64,000 nt of DNA from contig CM076846.1 of NCBI GenBank assembly GCA_039519185.1, forward strand, positions 126,360,182-126,424,181. The letters are read 5' to 3'. Under the pieces are notes generated by a model, which had not been told where the DNA came from, made no database searches, and worked only from the letters and a program-made list of their open reading frames with translations. This DNA is from Astragalus membranaceus. Lineage: Eukaryota > Streptophyta > Magnoliopsida > Fabales > Fabaceae. Position numbers and translations under genes: made by a program. The number at the start of each line of letters is the position of its first letter. Within the stretch, counting starts at the first letter, position 1. Of this stretch, positions 1 through 9,977 are shown in pieces.

Positions 1-8
1 TTCACAGA

Positions 9-580
9 ATGCACTCTGACCACCATCCCCTTCTTCTCTGTTGTGGGGGCACTCCTCGGGTCCGAGGTGTTCGTCCCTTCCGCTTTGACGCAGCTTGGAT
101 CACCCATCCTGAGGACCTAGAAGTTGTTAGCAACGCCTGGGCGAAGGAGTCTAATCCCACTCTAGCGCTCCAACGAGTTCAGGAGGACTCTATCACTTTC
201 AACAGGGACATTTTTGGCAACATAAGGAAGAAGAAGCAAAGCTTGGAAAATAGATTTAAGGGTATGCACCGAGCCTTGGAGAGGACCGATTCAGCAAGCC
301 TTGTTATCTTGGAGCAACAGTTGCAAAATGAGTATGACCAGATTCTAGCTCAAGAGGAGATTCACTGGTTTCAGAAATCGCGTGATAAATGGATACAGTT
401 TGGAGATCGTAATACTCGATTTTTTCATGCTCAAACTACCATTAGAAGGAAAAGGAATAAAATTCATGGTTTTACGCTTCCCAACGGCATTTGGTGCAAT
501 GATGATGCCACGCTCCAGCAAGAAGCCATTACGTACTTTTAGAGCCTTTTCGCTAGCCCCCAATGGTGATGCTATCAACC
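9..580 (+). pseudogene. LINE ORF2 fragment: endonuclease-RT spacer
   Basis: The open frame 9-542 has the composition of the segment between the endonuclease and the reverse transcriptase in plant L1 ORF2 proteins: a charged helical stretch, then a box reading W-x-Q-x-G-D-x-N-T-x-F-F-H near residues 129-140, followed by R-R-x-R-N-x-I near 147. That FFH box is a known landmark of this family. The frame is lost at 542 and picks up one frame over for the next residues before it runs into the CACTA scrap at 584. The start is not a real start, since the true ORF2 begins outside the window. Confidence 0.8.
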
Positions 581-583
581 TGC

Positions 584-745
584 CACTACAAAAAAAGGTT
601 ATTAGCGACGGAATTTTCCCTCGCTAAACGTCTCATTTCCGTCGCTAATGACCATTTGTGAGGGAATTAGCGAGGGACTGATTCCCTCGCTAATGGAATT
701 AGCGAGGGAATTTTAATCCCTCGCTAATTAGCGACGGACTGATTT
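584..745 (+). mobile_element. CACTA-type terminal fragment inside the LINE
   Basis: The segment starts with CACTACAAAAAAA, the usual first bases of a plant CACTA element, and then consists almost only of direct and inverted copies of a short motif, TTAGCGACGGA or TTAGCGAGGGA. Such subterminal motif clusters are the transposase-binding regions of CACTA elements. The opposite terminus (ending in GTAGTG) is absent and the LINE resumes at about 746, with roughly 40 codons of LINE sequence missing. It is therefore a remnant or a rearranged insertion, not a complete element. Confidence 0.6.
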
Positions 746-1345
746 CCAAGCCATTTTCTTTAAGCAGTATTGGAACCTGATTGGCAACAATGTTAGCCAA
801 CTGGTTAGCCAAGCCTTTGCTACAGGAACTTTTGATCACAAGCTAGCGGAGACTTTAATTGTGCTTATTCCTAAGGTTGACATCCCCGCAACTTTAAGGA
901 GTTGCGACCCATAAGTTTGTGCAATACCATCTACAAGCTCATCATGAAGGTTCTTGTGAATCGGATTCGTCCGTGTCTTGATCAAATCATAGGACCTTAT
1001 CAAAGTAGTTTTCTTCCAGGTAGAGGGACATGTGATAAGGCCATCATCCTCCATGAAGTTCTTCATTCCATGCGCAAATCTACCAAAAAGAAAGGAGATG
1101 TTGCATACAAGATTGATTTGGAGAAGGCCTGTGATCACGTCAACTGGCAATTTCTGGATGATTGTTTGAAGGAGTTTGGTTTTCCGGCCATAACGATCGA
1201 TCTTATTATGCATTGTGTTTGCTCTTCATCCTTATCTCTCATTTGGAATGGGAAGCGAACACCGTCTTTTGTTATCTGCATGGAAAAGCTATCTGCAGGG
1301 AGATCCCTTATCGCTCTATCTGTTTGTTATCTGCATGGAAAAGCT
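746..1345 (+). pseudogene. LINE reverse transcriptase, N-terminal half
   Basis: Translation across frames gives the conserved start of an L1 reverse transcriptase: F-F-K-x-Y-W, then I-V-L-I-P-K-V, R-P-I-S-L-C-N near 902, N-R-I-R-P near 960, F-x-P-G-R-G near 1010, and a D-L-E-K-A-x-D box near 1110 that corresponds to the first catalytic aspartate region. One frameshift lies near 885. From about 1264 the frame is damaged by a local duplication in which the segment coding V-I-C-M-E-K-L-S occurs twice (about 1269-1292 and 1326-1350), with the Q-G-D-P-L-like stretch scrambled between the copies. Confidence 0.85.
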
Positions 1346-1397
1346 ATCTCATATGATCTGAAGTGCTATAGAGGAAAACAAGTGGAAACCTATAACG

Positions 1398-2771
1398 GTG
1401 TCACAAAACGGTCCCCAACTGTCTCACCTCTTCTTCGCCGACGACGTCTTGTTGTTCTCTAAGGCCACAATGGAGCAGGCCAATATAGTTGCGGATTTCT
1501 CCACCTTTGCTAACTGTTCGGGCTTACGTGTGAATGTTATGAAGTCCAGAGCCATTTTCTCCAAAGGCGTGGGTAGAGGTACCATCTCTCATATTGTAAA
1601 TTCTACAGGTATTCACAGCTCTACTTCTTTTGATAGGTATCTGGGGTTTCCTATGGTGCAAGGTCGAGTTAAAAAGAACGACTTTGAGTTTTTAATAACG
1701 AAGGTAAATACAAGACTTGCTTCTTGGAAGAATAATTTGTTGAATAGAGCGGGGCGCATTACTCTCTCTAAATCAGTGTTGACTTCAATTCCCACCTACT
1801 ATATGCAATTAGTCTGGCTTCCTCAGTCAATTTGCTATAATATTGATAGAGCAGCTAGAGATTTCATTTGGAAGGGGAACAATTTGAAGGGTGTGAACTT
1901 AGTGGGCTGGAATACTATCACTAAATCTAGAATGGATGGTGGTCTTGGGGTGCGAGTGGCTCGACATGCCAACACGGCTATGCTAGGTAAGCTTGTTTGG
2001 GACCTTCATAAAGATTCTGAGAAGTTATGGGTTCAGGTGGTGAAAGAGAAATACATGGGGACTGAATCAGTGTTGCAAGTCGGAAAGAAAGCTGGATTGC
2101 GAACGTGGAACTCTATAATAAAAGCTAGAGATGTACTTAAAGAAGGTTACTCTTTCAGACTTGGCAACGGTAACTCTTCATTTTGGTATGTCCCTTGGAC
2201 TCGCTTGGGCCGCGTTAGCGCTCGCGTTTCGTACGTGGATATACACGAAACTCACCTTGCCATTAATGACCTCTTTCGCAATGGCCAGTGGCATCTGGGG
2301 GACTTATATACCCCCCCTCCCCAATGTATTTCGGACCACATCTTGAATTCTCACATTTGCCTCAACTCCGCGGTTTTTGACGGTTATATATGGATGAGTA
2401 GGCAAGATGGTCATTATACGACTCAAGTAGGTTACAAGTGGCTTCTCAATACCAATCATGAGCTGCCCATTGAGGATCTCGAAGAGAGCTGGTTGTGGAT
2501 TTGGCGGTTACCTACACCAGAGAAAGTTAAGCTCTGTTGTTGGCTTCTTTATCACCAAGCTGCTCCAACCGCTACACTCCTTCATCACAGAGGTATAACT
2601 CAATCTCCTAATTATCAACACTGCATGGCTGGCCCTGAGAATATTCTTCATTGTTTGAGGGATTTTCCCCTCTCAAAACAAGTTTGGCTAGTGTTTGGAT
2701 TTGCCAATGTTGCATTTTTCTGTCTCGGACCGCAAGCGCTGGATCATCCATGGCACGACAGGGAACAATAA
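1398..2771 (+). pseudogene. LINE reverse transcriptase catalytic and zf-RVT region
   Basis: A 457-codon open frame carries H-L-F-F-A-D-D-V-L-L-F near residues 10-20, the second catalytic box of the reverse transcriptase. It is followed by the typical thumb and connection landmarks: Y-L-G-F-P near 80, L-A-S-W-K near 107, G-R-x-T-L near 118, I-W-K-G near 157, G-G-L-G near 181. The C-terminal third holds the zf-RVT region with W-x-W-x-L-x-x-P-x-K and spaced Cys/His residues. The frame ends by frameshift at about 2750-2771, before the RNase H. The upstream boundary is an accident of the broken frame, not a start. Confidence 0.88.
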
Positions 2772-2939
2772 CTACCTTTTCTTGGCGGCATTGTGGTGCC
2801 TTTGGCGTGCCCGCAACATGACTCGTATTGGTGGCGAGACTATCCACAGCTTTCAGGTGCAATTGCATGTGGCGAGCTTTTTTCAGCTGCTAGTTAAGCT
2901 ATTTCCGATGCCCCCTCCTCGTCTAGACCTCCCCGCCTT

Positions 2940-3395
2940 GTGAATTGTCATGCAACAGGCGAGCCCAACGTAGTTTTAAATGTTGATGGGAGTAGTATTG
3001 GTAAACCTGGTCCGTCCGGTTTTGGTGGCTTGGTGCGCACTAGTGAAGGTGTTTGGCTCCATGGTTTTGCTGGGAATCTGGGCCATACTGATAGTTTGCA
3101 TGCTGAGCTCATTGCCCTGCTTCATGGTCTTAAGCTTTCTTGGGATAAAGGATACCGCGATGTTACATGTTACTCCGATTCTCAGAACTCTTTGAAGCTT
3201 ATCAAGGGAATGCCGACCGAGTGGCATATCTGTGCCTCTATCATTCAAAGTGTGAAGGACCTTCTTCGCCGCGACTGGGTTGTCCATGTTGAGCATACCT
3301 TGCGCGAGGGGAACGCTTGCGCCGACTTTCTTGCGAGATTGGGAGCTACGGAGACCAGCGCTTGGAGTTATTTTCCGACGCCCCTCTTGGAATAA
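2940..3395 (+). pseudogene. LINE C-terminal RNase H
   Basis: RNase H domain of the plant RVT_3 type, which closes L1-like ORF2 proteins. The acidic active-site positions are all visible: D in N-V-D-G-S-S (residue about 16), E in H-A-E-L (about 55), D in Y-S-D-S (about 80) and the last D in A-D-F-L-A-R (about 129). The stretch is uninterrupted to its stop at 3393-3395. Only its junction with the RT part is broken, so it is the best preserved domain of this LINE. Confidence 0.85.
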
Positions 3396-3505
3396 CGCCT
3401 CTGCTTGAAGCAGACGCGAGTGGTACTAGCTTTGTAAGGCCTTAGTGCCGTAGTTTGCTTTTTTTCTTTTTCTTTTGCACAACTCTTACCAAAAAAAATA
3501 ATACA

Positions 3506-5317
3506 AATACAGAGCATGCACGTGGTTCTTGCAACTTCTCATTACATTTTCAGCCTTAGTCCAATACGCCCTTATTCTTGCTCTTTTGATTGTTTCCCAT
3601 TTTGACCAATCCAAGCAGCTTTGCAGGTACCACCCTGAAAACACCCAACAGACACCCCACACTCCATTCCGGTGACAACACAACTTCAAGAACTTGGCAC
3701 CTATCACCGGACAATAATACAAACAGAAAAGAAAAGCTGATGTCATGTACAATTGTACAGAGGTCATGCGCCTTGCCTTTACCTCTCCATCTGTTTTCAA
3801 GCACAAGCCAAACTTTCCTTTTTTTGGTCCCATTGTCTTCTTCTCTTTTGTGTGGTACAAACAAACAGCTTTGCAGAATGTGTGTGTGTGTGGGGGGGGG
3901 GGATCGATTTGGTCAAAACAAAATGTGAAGAGGATCAATATCAGAAATAAAAAGTGAAAGGAATGAAACCGGAAAAAAAGAGGAATAATAGAGTGGAAGC
4001 AATTATAGAGAAATCAAAAATGGAAAATATGAGAAAGATACCTCAACACGTCTCCCGTGGAGGTAGCTCTCCACCTTCCTTTCATGTTTACACCCAAAAC
4101 CTCGCTACCTCTACCACCACGGCCAGAACAGCCGCCGTTATCACAACTGTGATCTCCGGCGAGCATCACCGCCATCATCGGCGTACCACCGCTCGCAGCC
4201 ATCCATCTCGGTCCAAACCTCACTCTACCGCCTCTCTCTCTCCTCGCGTCCCAACCCCCCTCTCTCCCACGGTTATGTTTCTCTCTCTGGATCGGCTTCT
4301 CTCTCTTTCATGCTTGTTGCCATGGCCAAGTGGTTTTATTCATCTTTTCCATTGAAGTGGCTCCGCAGGTCTTGTTAGAATAGAGTTTCCCAAATCCTAA
4401 CTTTTGTTTATGGGTTCAATTAGTGTACACATACTTCGTAAAAGTTATTACACTATCCACCAATAAAAATACATGGTAAGAATGACACATCAGGTGGTTA
4501 CTTATTGAGTAATTTCTTTTTAATGATGTGTCAGCCTATAATTGGTAGATAGTGTAAAACATGTATAAACATATTGTAACTCTTTGTTTATATACCACTT
4601 TCATTTTTTATTATTATTCAATAATCATTTTTTTTAGGAAAACAAATGAAGAAGCTAATGCTTTGTTTTACCTCCCTCATATTCGTGAACCCCTCCCATT
4701 TATGTGATTTTTTATTTATTTTTATTTTTGTTTTATTAAATAATAACTATCTTCTTTTTATATCTGTTTGTTTTTACTATTTGAACCCCCTTGTTTTAAT
4801 CACTCAGCTCCTCTTTCAAAAATTAATTATGAGCATCTCACTTCTATTTTTGAGTCTTGGGTCTTTGCTCACTCTTTTTATTTTTACTAGTACAGAGTTC
4901 TACTTACCTTCACTCAATTTTAACTAATTTTTCATATCACACTTTCATCTAACATGCTAAAAAAACTCAATTTAATGTTCCAAATATGTTCTTAGCAATA
5001 GTCACACTAAGTTTAACTTGCTTGATCATTGTGAGAATCACTAACTTTTCAAATAGACAATTAATAGTGATCACTAACTTTTTTTTCATGTAAAAAAACA
5101 GCCTTTTGATTTCAAAAATCATTCAAATAATAAAAATCACCAACACACAAATATTTTCTACCCCAAAATTACGTAGCATTTGATTATCTATTCGGAGATA
5201 CATAAGAGCAAAAGGGGCACACGTCTATCCAGCGCAATAATAAAAAAATCTTTTTTAGGTCTTTTCTAAAACGTTTCATTAAGTCTTCTAATTCATTTTT
5301 TATTCATAGTAAAATGG

Positions 5318-5320
<3 letters not shown>
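3506..5320. other. Intergenic, no convincing gene
   Basis: AT-rich spacer with short open frames on both strands, none showing a recognisable domain or a splice pattern. A CA/TG-type tract runs into a G run at about 3880-3902. The segment 4040-4330 is C-rich with many CT stretches and resembles a 5' untranslated or promoter region, but no coding sequence follows from it. A MITE-like repeat (separate entry) lies near 4425-4585. Confidence 0.5.
4425..4585. repeat. Short inverted-repeat element (MITE-like)
   Basis: A left arm around TTACACTATCCACCAAT (about 4448-4465) is matched by an inverted right arm around ATTGGTAGATAGTGTAA (about 4540-4556). The inner part (GGTGGTTACT... TTTTTAATGATGTGTCA) recurs in diverged form near 53925-54000 in this window, which supports a dispersed repeat family. 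No target duplication could be fixed. Confidence 0.5.

Positions 5321-5386
<66 letters not shown>
5321..5386. repeat. TA microsatellite, about 33 units
   Basis: Uninterrupted TA dinucleotides for 66 bases, at the left edge of the retrotransposon debris. Three further TA tracts of similar size occur at 15245-15296, 48072-48128 and 51492-51538. Confidence 0.95.
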
Positions 5387-5390
<4 letters not shown>

Positions 5391-5394
5391 AAGT

Positions 5395-5590
5395 TAATAT
5401 AGTTTTGGACAACTAATCAGTGGTAACCTTTTTCGAAGGGATGCGCTGGAGTGCAATTACCTTCCCCCACGCAAAATCGACTCCCGGACCCAAATTTTGA
5501 TTTTCAATACCGTTTTTGTTTTTAAATGAATTTTACAATATTTTCTCTAATAATAAAATATTGGTGACGACTTCATTGAACACACCCCCT
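5395..5590 (-). repeat. Ogre/Tat-like LTR fragment
   Basis: The segment CCTTCCCCCACGCAAAATCG, then ACTCCCGGACCC, near 5460-5492 is the reverse complement, with changes, of the start region of the large LTR at 48129 (there GGGTTCGGGAGTCGGTCATG, then CGTGGGGAAGG). It is therefore probably a short fragment of a related Ogre/Tat LTR in minus orientation. Its ends are not defined. Confidence 0.5.
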
Positions 5591-5835
5591 AGTGAACCTT
5601 ACTGCGAGTGGGTAGCGCCCCACACCCCCTAGTGCACGCATTTGCGTGCTAATGTCACGCCATGGCATGCTAGCTCTTTAGTGCACACACTTGCTCTTCA
5701 GCACACACACACTTGCTCTTCAGCGCACGCATTTGCGTGCTAATGTCAAGCTATGGCGTGCTAGTTCTTCAGCGCACCCGTGTGTGTGCCAATGTCACAC
5801 CATGGTGTGCTAGTATATATGATCGATACCCAACA
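5590..5835 (-). repeat. Start of copia 3' LTR with palindromic sub-repeats
   Basis: On the minus strand the LTR opens with TGTTGGGTATCGATC immediately after the polypurine tract, as expected. Inside it three to four imperfect copies of a roughly 50-60-base module occur. Each contains a small palindrome such as CACACCATGGTGTG or GCACGCATTTGCGTGC. The left end of the LTR is not clear. Confidence 0.65.
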
Positions 5836-5852
5836 ATCTCCACCTTGGCACA
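5836..5852 (-). other. Copia polypurine tract
   Basis: On the minus strand the sequence TGCCAAGGTGGAGAT directly precedes the LTR start TGTTGGG. AAGGTGGAGATTGTTGG is the well-known junction of the plus-strand primer site and the 3' LTR in plant copia elements. Confidence 0.8.
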
Positions 5853-5920
5853 TATAAAACTCCTATGAGGATTCACTGTGTGATGTTCACAACCTTGTCA
5901 CTGAGGGGTAGACCTCCTGC

Positions 5921-6190
5921 TTAACAATGAGTAACATGTAACAAGTCCAAGCACTGCTTGAACTTGTCACTGGTGACTGGCTTGGACAACATATCAGCTG
6001 CAGTATCTGAAGTATGAACCTTTTGAAGTAAAATCTGACCAGATACAAGTAGCTCCCTAATCTTGTGAAACCTCACATCAATATGCTTTGTCTTGGCGTG
6101 ATACACCCGATTCTTTTCCAAGTAAGTGGCACTCTGACTATCACAATGCAACTGAACATAGTCTGGATCACTCATTTCACCGCTAAACAT
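5921..6190 (-). pseudogene. Copia RNase H, C-terminal part
   Basis: Eighty-nine codons match the end of plant copia polyproteins: C-D-S-Q-S-A-x-Y-L near residues 16-24, then H-x-K-T-K-H-I-D-V-R-F-H near 34, and A-A-D-M-L-S-K-P near 65, containing the last catalytic aspartate. The stop codon lies about 85 bases before the LTR, the normal distance. The N-terminal half of the domain is in broken frames further right. Confidence 0.85.
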
Positions 6191-6199
6191 GATACCATG

Positions 6200-7380
6200 A
6201 CCTGTTGTACCCTTTAAGTACCTGAAAATATACTTGACTGCTTCCCAATAATGTTTTCCTTATTTGGACATAAGCTTGTGTCAAATCTGGTCTAGTGCAG
6301 ACCATAGCATACATTAAAAACCAACAACACTAGCATAAGGAACCTTTGACATATACTCAACTTTTGCATCTGTCTTTGGACATTGATCCAAGGAGAGTTT
6401 AAAGTGATTCGCCAATGGAGTACTCACAGCCTTCTAATTGCTCATGTCAAATCTGTCTAGCACTTGTTCAACATAGCTTCTCTGAGAGAGCCATCATTTT
6501 CTAGCACCCCTATGTGTGTGAATTTCCATCCCAAAATTCTTCTTGGCAGCACCTAAGTCTTTCATATCAAACTTCTTTCCTAGCATGATTTTCAATTGGT
6601 TTACGTCGTGTCAATGATTAGCAGCAATCACCATACCACTGTCTTGCTTTAAACCATACAAAAACCCCTTGAATTTACAAACTAGTATGCCACGTCCAGT
6701 ATCACTGAAACCCTCCACTGCTCCACGTAAATTTTTTCATCTAGATTACCATCGAGAAAAGCTATTTTCACATCCATCTGCTCTAAATGCATATCTCGGC
6801 TAGCTACCAAGGCTAACACTTCCCTGATAGAGGCATGTCTGACGACCGAAGATAAAATTTCAACATAGTCAATCCCCTTCTGTTGTGAGTACCCCTTTGC
6901 TACAAGACGAGCCTTAAACTTTTCCCCTTCTTTTTCTGTTATTACTATTTCCTCTTGTACAGCCACTTGCAACTGATATCCCTTTTTACCTTAGGAAGCT
7001 GAACAAGCTCCCATGGCTCATTTTTCTACAAGGACTCTATCTCCTCCATCATAGAACTCATCCACTTATCTTTCTCCTCGCTAGCTATAGCCCCTCGAAA
7101 AGTGGACAGATCTCTAGAACTAGTAAGAAGCGCATAAGCTGTCAAGTCTTCATACCCATATCTATCTGGTGGCTTGATTTGACAATGTTGTCTGTCGCGT
7201 ACTAGAGAATAATCATGAACTCCACCTGAATCTTCAGGTCCATTTTCAATTTCAGGATCAGAGCCTGGTTCGATTTGTGGTTCAGGTACCGACCGCATAT
7301 TACTCACTGACGATGTCTCAATATGTACCTGAGTCACCTGATTGTTGGAAATTTCCCCTTCAGTTGCTGACACAAGTACA
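6200..7380 (-). pseudogene. Copia reverse transcriptase with deleted catalytic centre
   Basis: On the minus strand the region 6972-6682 encodes F-K-A-R-L-V-A-K-G-Y-S-Q, then L-E-Q-M-D-V-K-I-A-F-L-D-G, the classical copia RT landmarks. Y-G-L-K-Q follows near 6650. Directly after it the frame reads M-V-I-A-A-N-H, whereas about 60 residues ending in the Y-V-D-D active box should lie between them. That stretch is gone. The frame then continues through L-G-K-K-F-D-M-K-D-L-G-A-A with stops. Positions 7373-7026 are the acidic, low-complexity linker between integrase and RT. Confidence 0.8.
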
Positions 7381-7465
7381 CAACTGTTCCAACTGACTGC
7401 TTCAACATGGACTACTCATGAAACACAAAATCTCTGCTGAGTACTATCTTCTTTAAAACTGGATC

Positions 7466-7894
7466 CTATAACCTGAACCCCTTTAAACCTTTTGAGTAAC
7501 CGATGAAGACACACTCCTTTGACTTTGGATCAAGTTTGCATCGATCTCCACTGGATATATGAACATAAGATGGACACCCAAAAATCCTTACCTTACCAAG
7601 ATCAATAGGATTACCTATCCATGCCTCTTTTGCAACCTTCCCGTCCAATGAAGCTCGTGGTGACGTGTTGATAAGATAACATGTGATGTTAATTGCCTTT
7701 GCCCAGAAACCCTTTGATAATCCAGCATTAAACCGGAGACATCTTGCCCTTTCAGTTAGTGTCCTACTCATTCTTTCTGCGACACCATTCTGCTGCAGTG
7801 TCTTCCAAACTGAAAAATGCTCATGAATACCATGTTCTACACAAAAATTTTGGAAATTTGAATCAGTGTACTTTGTCCCATTATCTGACCGCAA
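7466..7894 (-). pseudogene. Copia integrase core, C-terminal part
   Basis: One hundred and forty-two codons with the copia integrase signatures: R-S-D-N-G at residues 2-6 (second catalytic aspartate), Q-Q-N-G-V-A-E-R-M near 35-43 (catalytic glutamate), then F-W-A-K-A, Y-L-I-N-T-S-P and the W-x-G-x-P and F-G-C-P-S-Y-V-H boxes, ending in K-E-C-V-F-I-G-Y. The first catalytic aspartate and the HHCC zinc region should lie upstream but are cut away at about 7905. Confidence 0.88.
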
Positions 7895-7905
7895 ATACTT
7901 GATTA

Positions 7906-8668
7906 GTTACAGACAGAATTGGAAAATTTTATGCACGGTCCGTGCGTGTCCATCAGTATGCCAAAAACTGTGACTTTTCAAGTAAACTTGGCCATTCCGA
8001 TCATTCCAATACTCGTTCTGATTAATTCCGGAACATCATTACACATTAACTCAGTCCAAACATTCATCAAGGTCAGTCCAAACATTCACATATTCAGATA
8101 ATCAATCAACCATATAAATCATCGTTCAAAACGTAATTTTCGTAAAAACGGTTTTGACTCGAAAACGCACGAACTGAACATAAAGACAGAACATGCAACC
8201 AGTATTTCGGAAACAAAATCCCTAAGCGAGTATAGAACTCACCGTATTGTGATGAAAATCACAAAGTACGAAACTTCTCGTTGCTTGACGACTCCGAAAC
8301 TTCACGAATTCGCACCAAACGGGTCTAAACATCAAAATTGAAACCAACCCACTAAGAACTTCGAAAACATAAACTTCAACACTCCAATCTCTCCTTAGTT
8401 CCACAATGTAGCTAGCTCAAAAACTGAACCTTGCACCTCACACACCACCTACAATATTCCACAGACAACATGCAAGACAAAATTTCAAGGTTTGACCAAC
8501 TTTGAGCTTCAAGCTCGAAAATGGTGGAAGGGGAAGGAGGAAGATTGAGCCAACAAAATTGGTGTCATTGGAAAGAGCTCGAATAACTGAAGAGAAAGGT
8601 CCAAGAACCACTTACATGCATCCATGGATTGAAGCTTTCTCACCTCCTTCTTCAACCTCTCACTTCGC

Positions 8669-8718
<50 letters not shown>

Positions 8719-9029
8719 GTTCTATGTTTTTAATTTTTCAGCAACTGAACTTGTGGGATTGAGTGTGGTCTGGTTCTATGTGTTCCAGCTGAAGGTTTTA
8801 ATGAGGTGGAATTGACCATTCTACCCTTGGCTCACTAATTCTCACTAAACCCATTTTTAACCACTCAAACACAATCAATCAAATATTCAATCACATAATT
8901 CATACTATTAACGATTAAATGTTGCTTTCACGCTTCTAACATGTCCATGACTCGATTTATTATTTAATTAAATAATACTTCGCTAGTTAATTTCATAAAA
9001 CGAAATTAACCGAAAATAGAGATGTTACA
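7906..9029 (+). repeat. Ty3/gypsy (Tekay-like) LTR, 3' part
   Basis: This segment is closely related to 18840-19980 in order and wording: a GCACGGTCCGTGC palindrome, a stretch of AACGGTTTT and CGAAAAACG, a block around CCTTGCACCT and CAAGGTTTGACCA, then a CT microsatellite (about 8676-8716). It ends AGAGATGTTACA, the usual 3' end of Tekay/Del-type LTRs that begin TGTAACACCCC. The first half of the LTR is missing at the junction with the copia element. Confidence 0.65.
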
Positions 9030-9200
9030 ATGACCAGCTCAATTGGTAGTGGGAATGCATTGAGCATGTACTTGAGCCCCAGAGTACATGGTTCGATTCC
9101 CACGGAAGGCAAAAATTCCACATAGGGGTGGAGAAGGTCACGATGTACAGTTCCGGGGTAGCCTACTAGAAAGAAAAGGGACCAGGCTGTTAAAAAAAAG
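9030..9200 (+). mobile_element. SINE (tRNA-derived)
   Basis: About 170 bases with a pol III box A-like AGCTCAATTGGTAGTGGG (about 9035-9053), a perfect box B core GGTTCGATTCC (about 9090-9100), a spacing of about 40 bases between them, and an A-rich 3' tail after GTTAAAAAAAA (about 9190-9200). This is the plan of plant tRNA-related SINEs. It starts directly at the end of the LTR fragment. No target duplication was found. Confidence 0.75.
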
Positions 9201-9551
9201 GATAGGTATAATTGAACAACAAGTTTGTACAATTCATGGATTTTAATTGATCAAGTTGTGAAAGCGCGATATTTATATGCTTCATTTTGTTATTATGAGT
9301 ATGGCTACTTAAATTATGTGTTATTTGATTGTGGAGTACATGTGATGATGATTGATAAAATCTTTATTGCTCGAATGTGATGTTGTATGAGTTGTAATGT
9401 TAGTAGATTGCATATAAGTTTAATAGGAGGGGTGGTATAAGTAAAAGTTTGTTGTCTAAAACCCAAACCCAACTAAAACCTAAACCCGGCCATTTCCATT
9501 ATAACCCCAGCTGAACACTAAAAGGGAAAGACCACTTTCCTTAACTTGCTA
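9201..9551. other. Spacer without recognised content
   Basis: AT-rich sequence between the SINE and the Helitron terminus. No open frame, repeat structure or signal was recognised. Confidence 0.5.
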
Positions 9552-9580
9552 CTAGCGGTGTGACCCGTGCTCCGCACGGG
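9552..9580 (-). other. Helitron 3' terminus with hairpin
   Basis: On the minus strand a perfect 7-bp hairpin, CCCGTGC-GGA-GCACGGG, is followed by an 8-base spacer (TCACACCG) and then CTAG, with a T as the next base. Helitrons end in CTRR, preceded by a short hairpin, and insert between A and T. Every feature fits. Confidence 0.65.
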
Positions 9581-9977
9581 GTGAAAGCCCTAAACATGAG
9601 GTAAAAAAAATGTCAGTAAAAACACAAAATGTGTAGATTTCACATTCCATAGAAATAGAAGTTTTAACAAAGGTTTGAAGATGGAAATTCGAATTTACCT
9701 AGTTAATAAGTATTACCAATACATTTATGAATTATATATAAAGATGTTAATTAGTAGAATAAAATAGACACAAGAATGAGATAAGAGTGCTAGAAATTAA
9801 GAAGTACATTATAAGTACTAACACGGATGAAAGTGCTAGATATTATCACATATATTATGTCGTTGGAATTTTTTTGTCTACTTTGGTTGCTTTCACATGT
9901 TGGATTTCTACTAATACTCAAAGAAACTTTGATCCAGCTATGGTGGAATTTTTTTTGTCTACTTTGAACATTTAAAT

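Larger units (their letters stand above)
1..3505 (+). mobile_element. L1-type LINE, 3' portion, degenerate
   Basis: Non-LTR retrotransposon of the plant L1 type, read on the plus strand and cut at its 5' side by the window edge. The order is the one expected for ORF2: endonuclease-to-RT spacer, reverse transcriptase (fingers, then the FADD catalytic box near 1430), the connection with a zf-RVT zinc-binding region, and a plant-type RNase H that ends at 3395. A 110-bp 3' UTR follows and ends in an A-rich tract near 3490-3505. The reading frame is broken by a CACTA scrap, a local duplication, frameshifts and stops, so the copy cannot make a full ORF2 protein. No target duplication can be checked because the 5' end is missing. 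Confidence 0.9.
5590..7905 (-). mobile_element. Ty1/copia retrotransposon, 5'-truncated and degenerate
   Basis: Copia element on the minus strand. Reading on that strand, the order is integrase core (7894-7466), linker, reverse transcriptase (about 7380-6200), RNase H (6190-5921), polypurine tract and the start of the 3' LTR at 5835. Integrase preceding RT is the diagnostic copia order. Gag, protease, the zinc-binding end of integrase and the 5' LTR are missing: the element stops at about 7905, where a gypsy LTR fragment begins. Several frameshifts and stops are present, and the RT active centre is deleted. Confidence 0.88.

Noticed and set aside
3486..4360. Overlapping open frames near 3500-4360, including a Gly-rich and a His/Ser-rich one
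   Set aside because: Low-complexity composition, no domain, no splice partner; they arise from CT-rich and C-rich DNA.
9061..9110. A tRNA gene at 9035-9105
   Set aside because: Box A and box B are present, but the stems of a cloverleaf do not form and an A-rich tail follows, so it is a SINE head.
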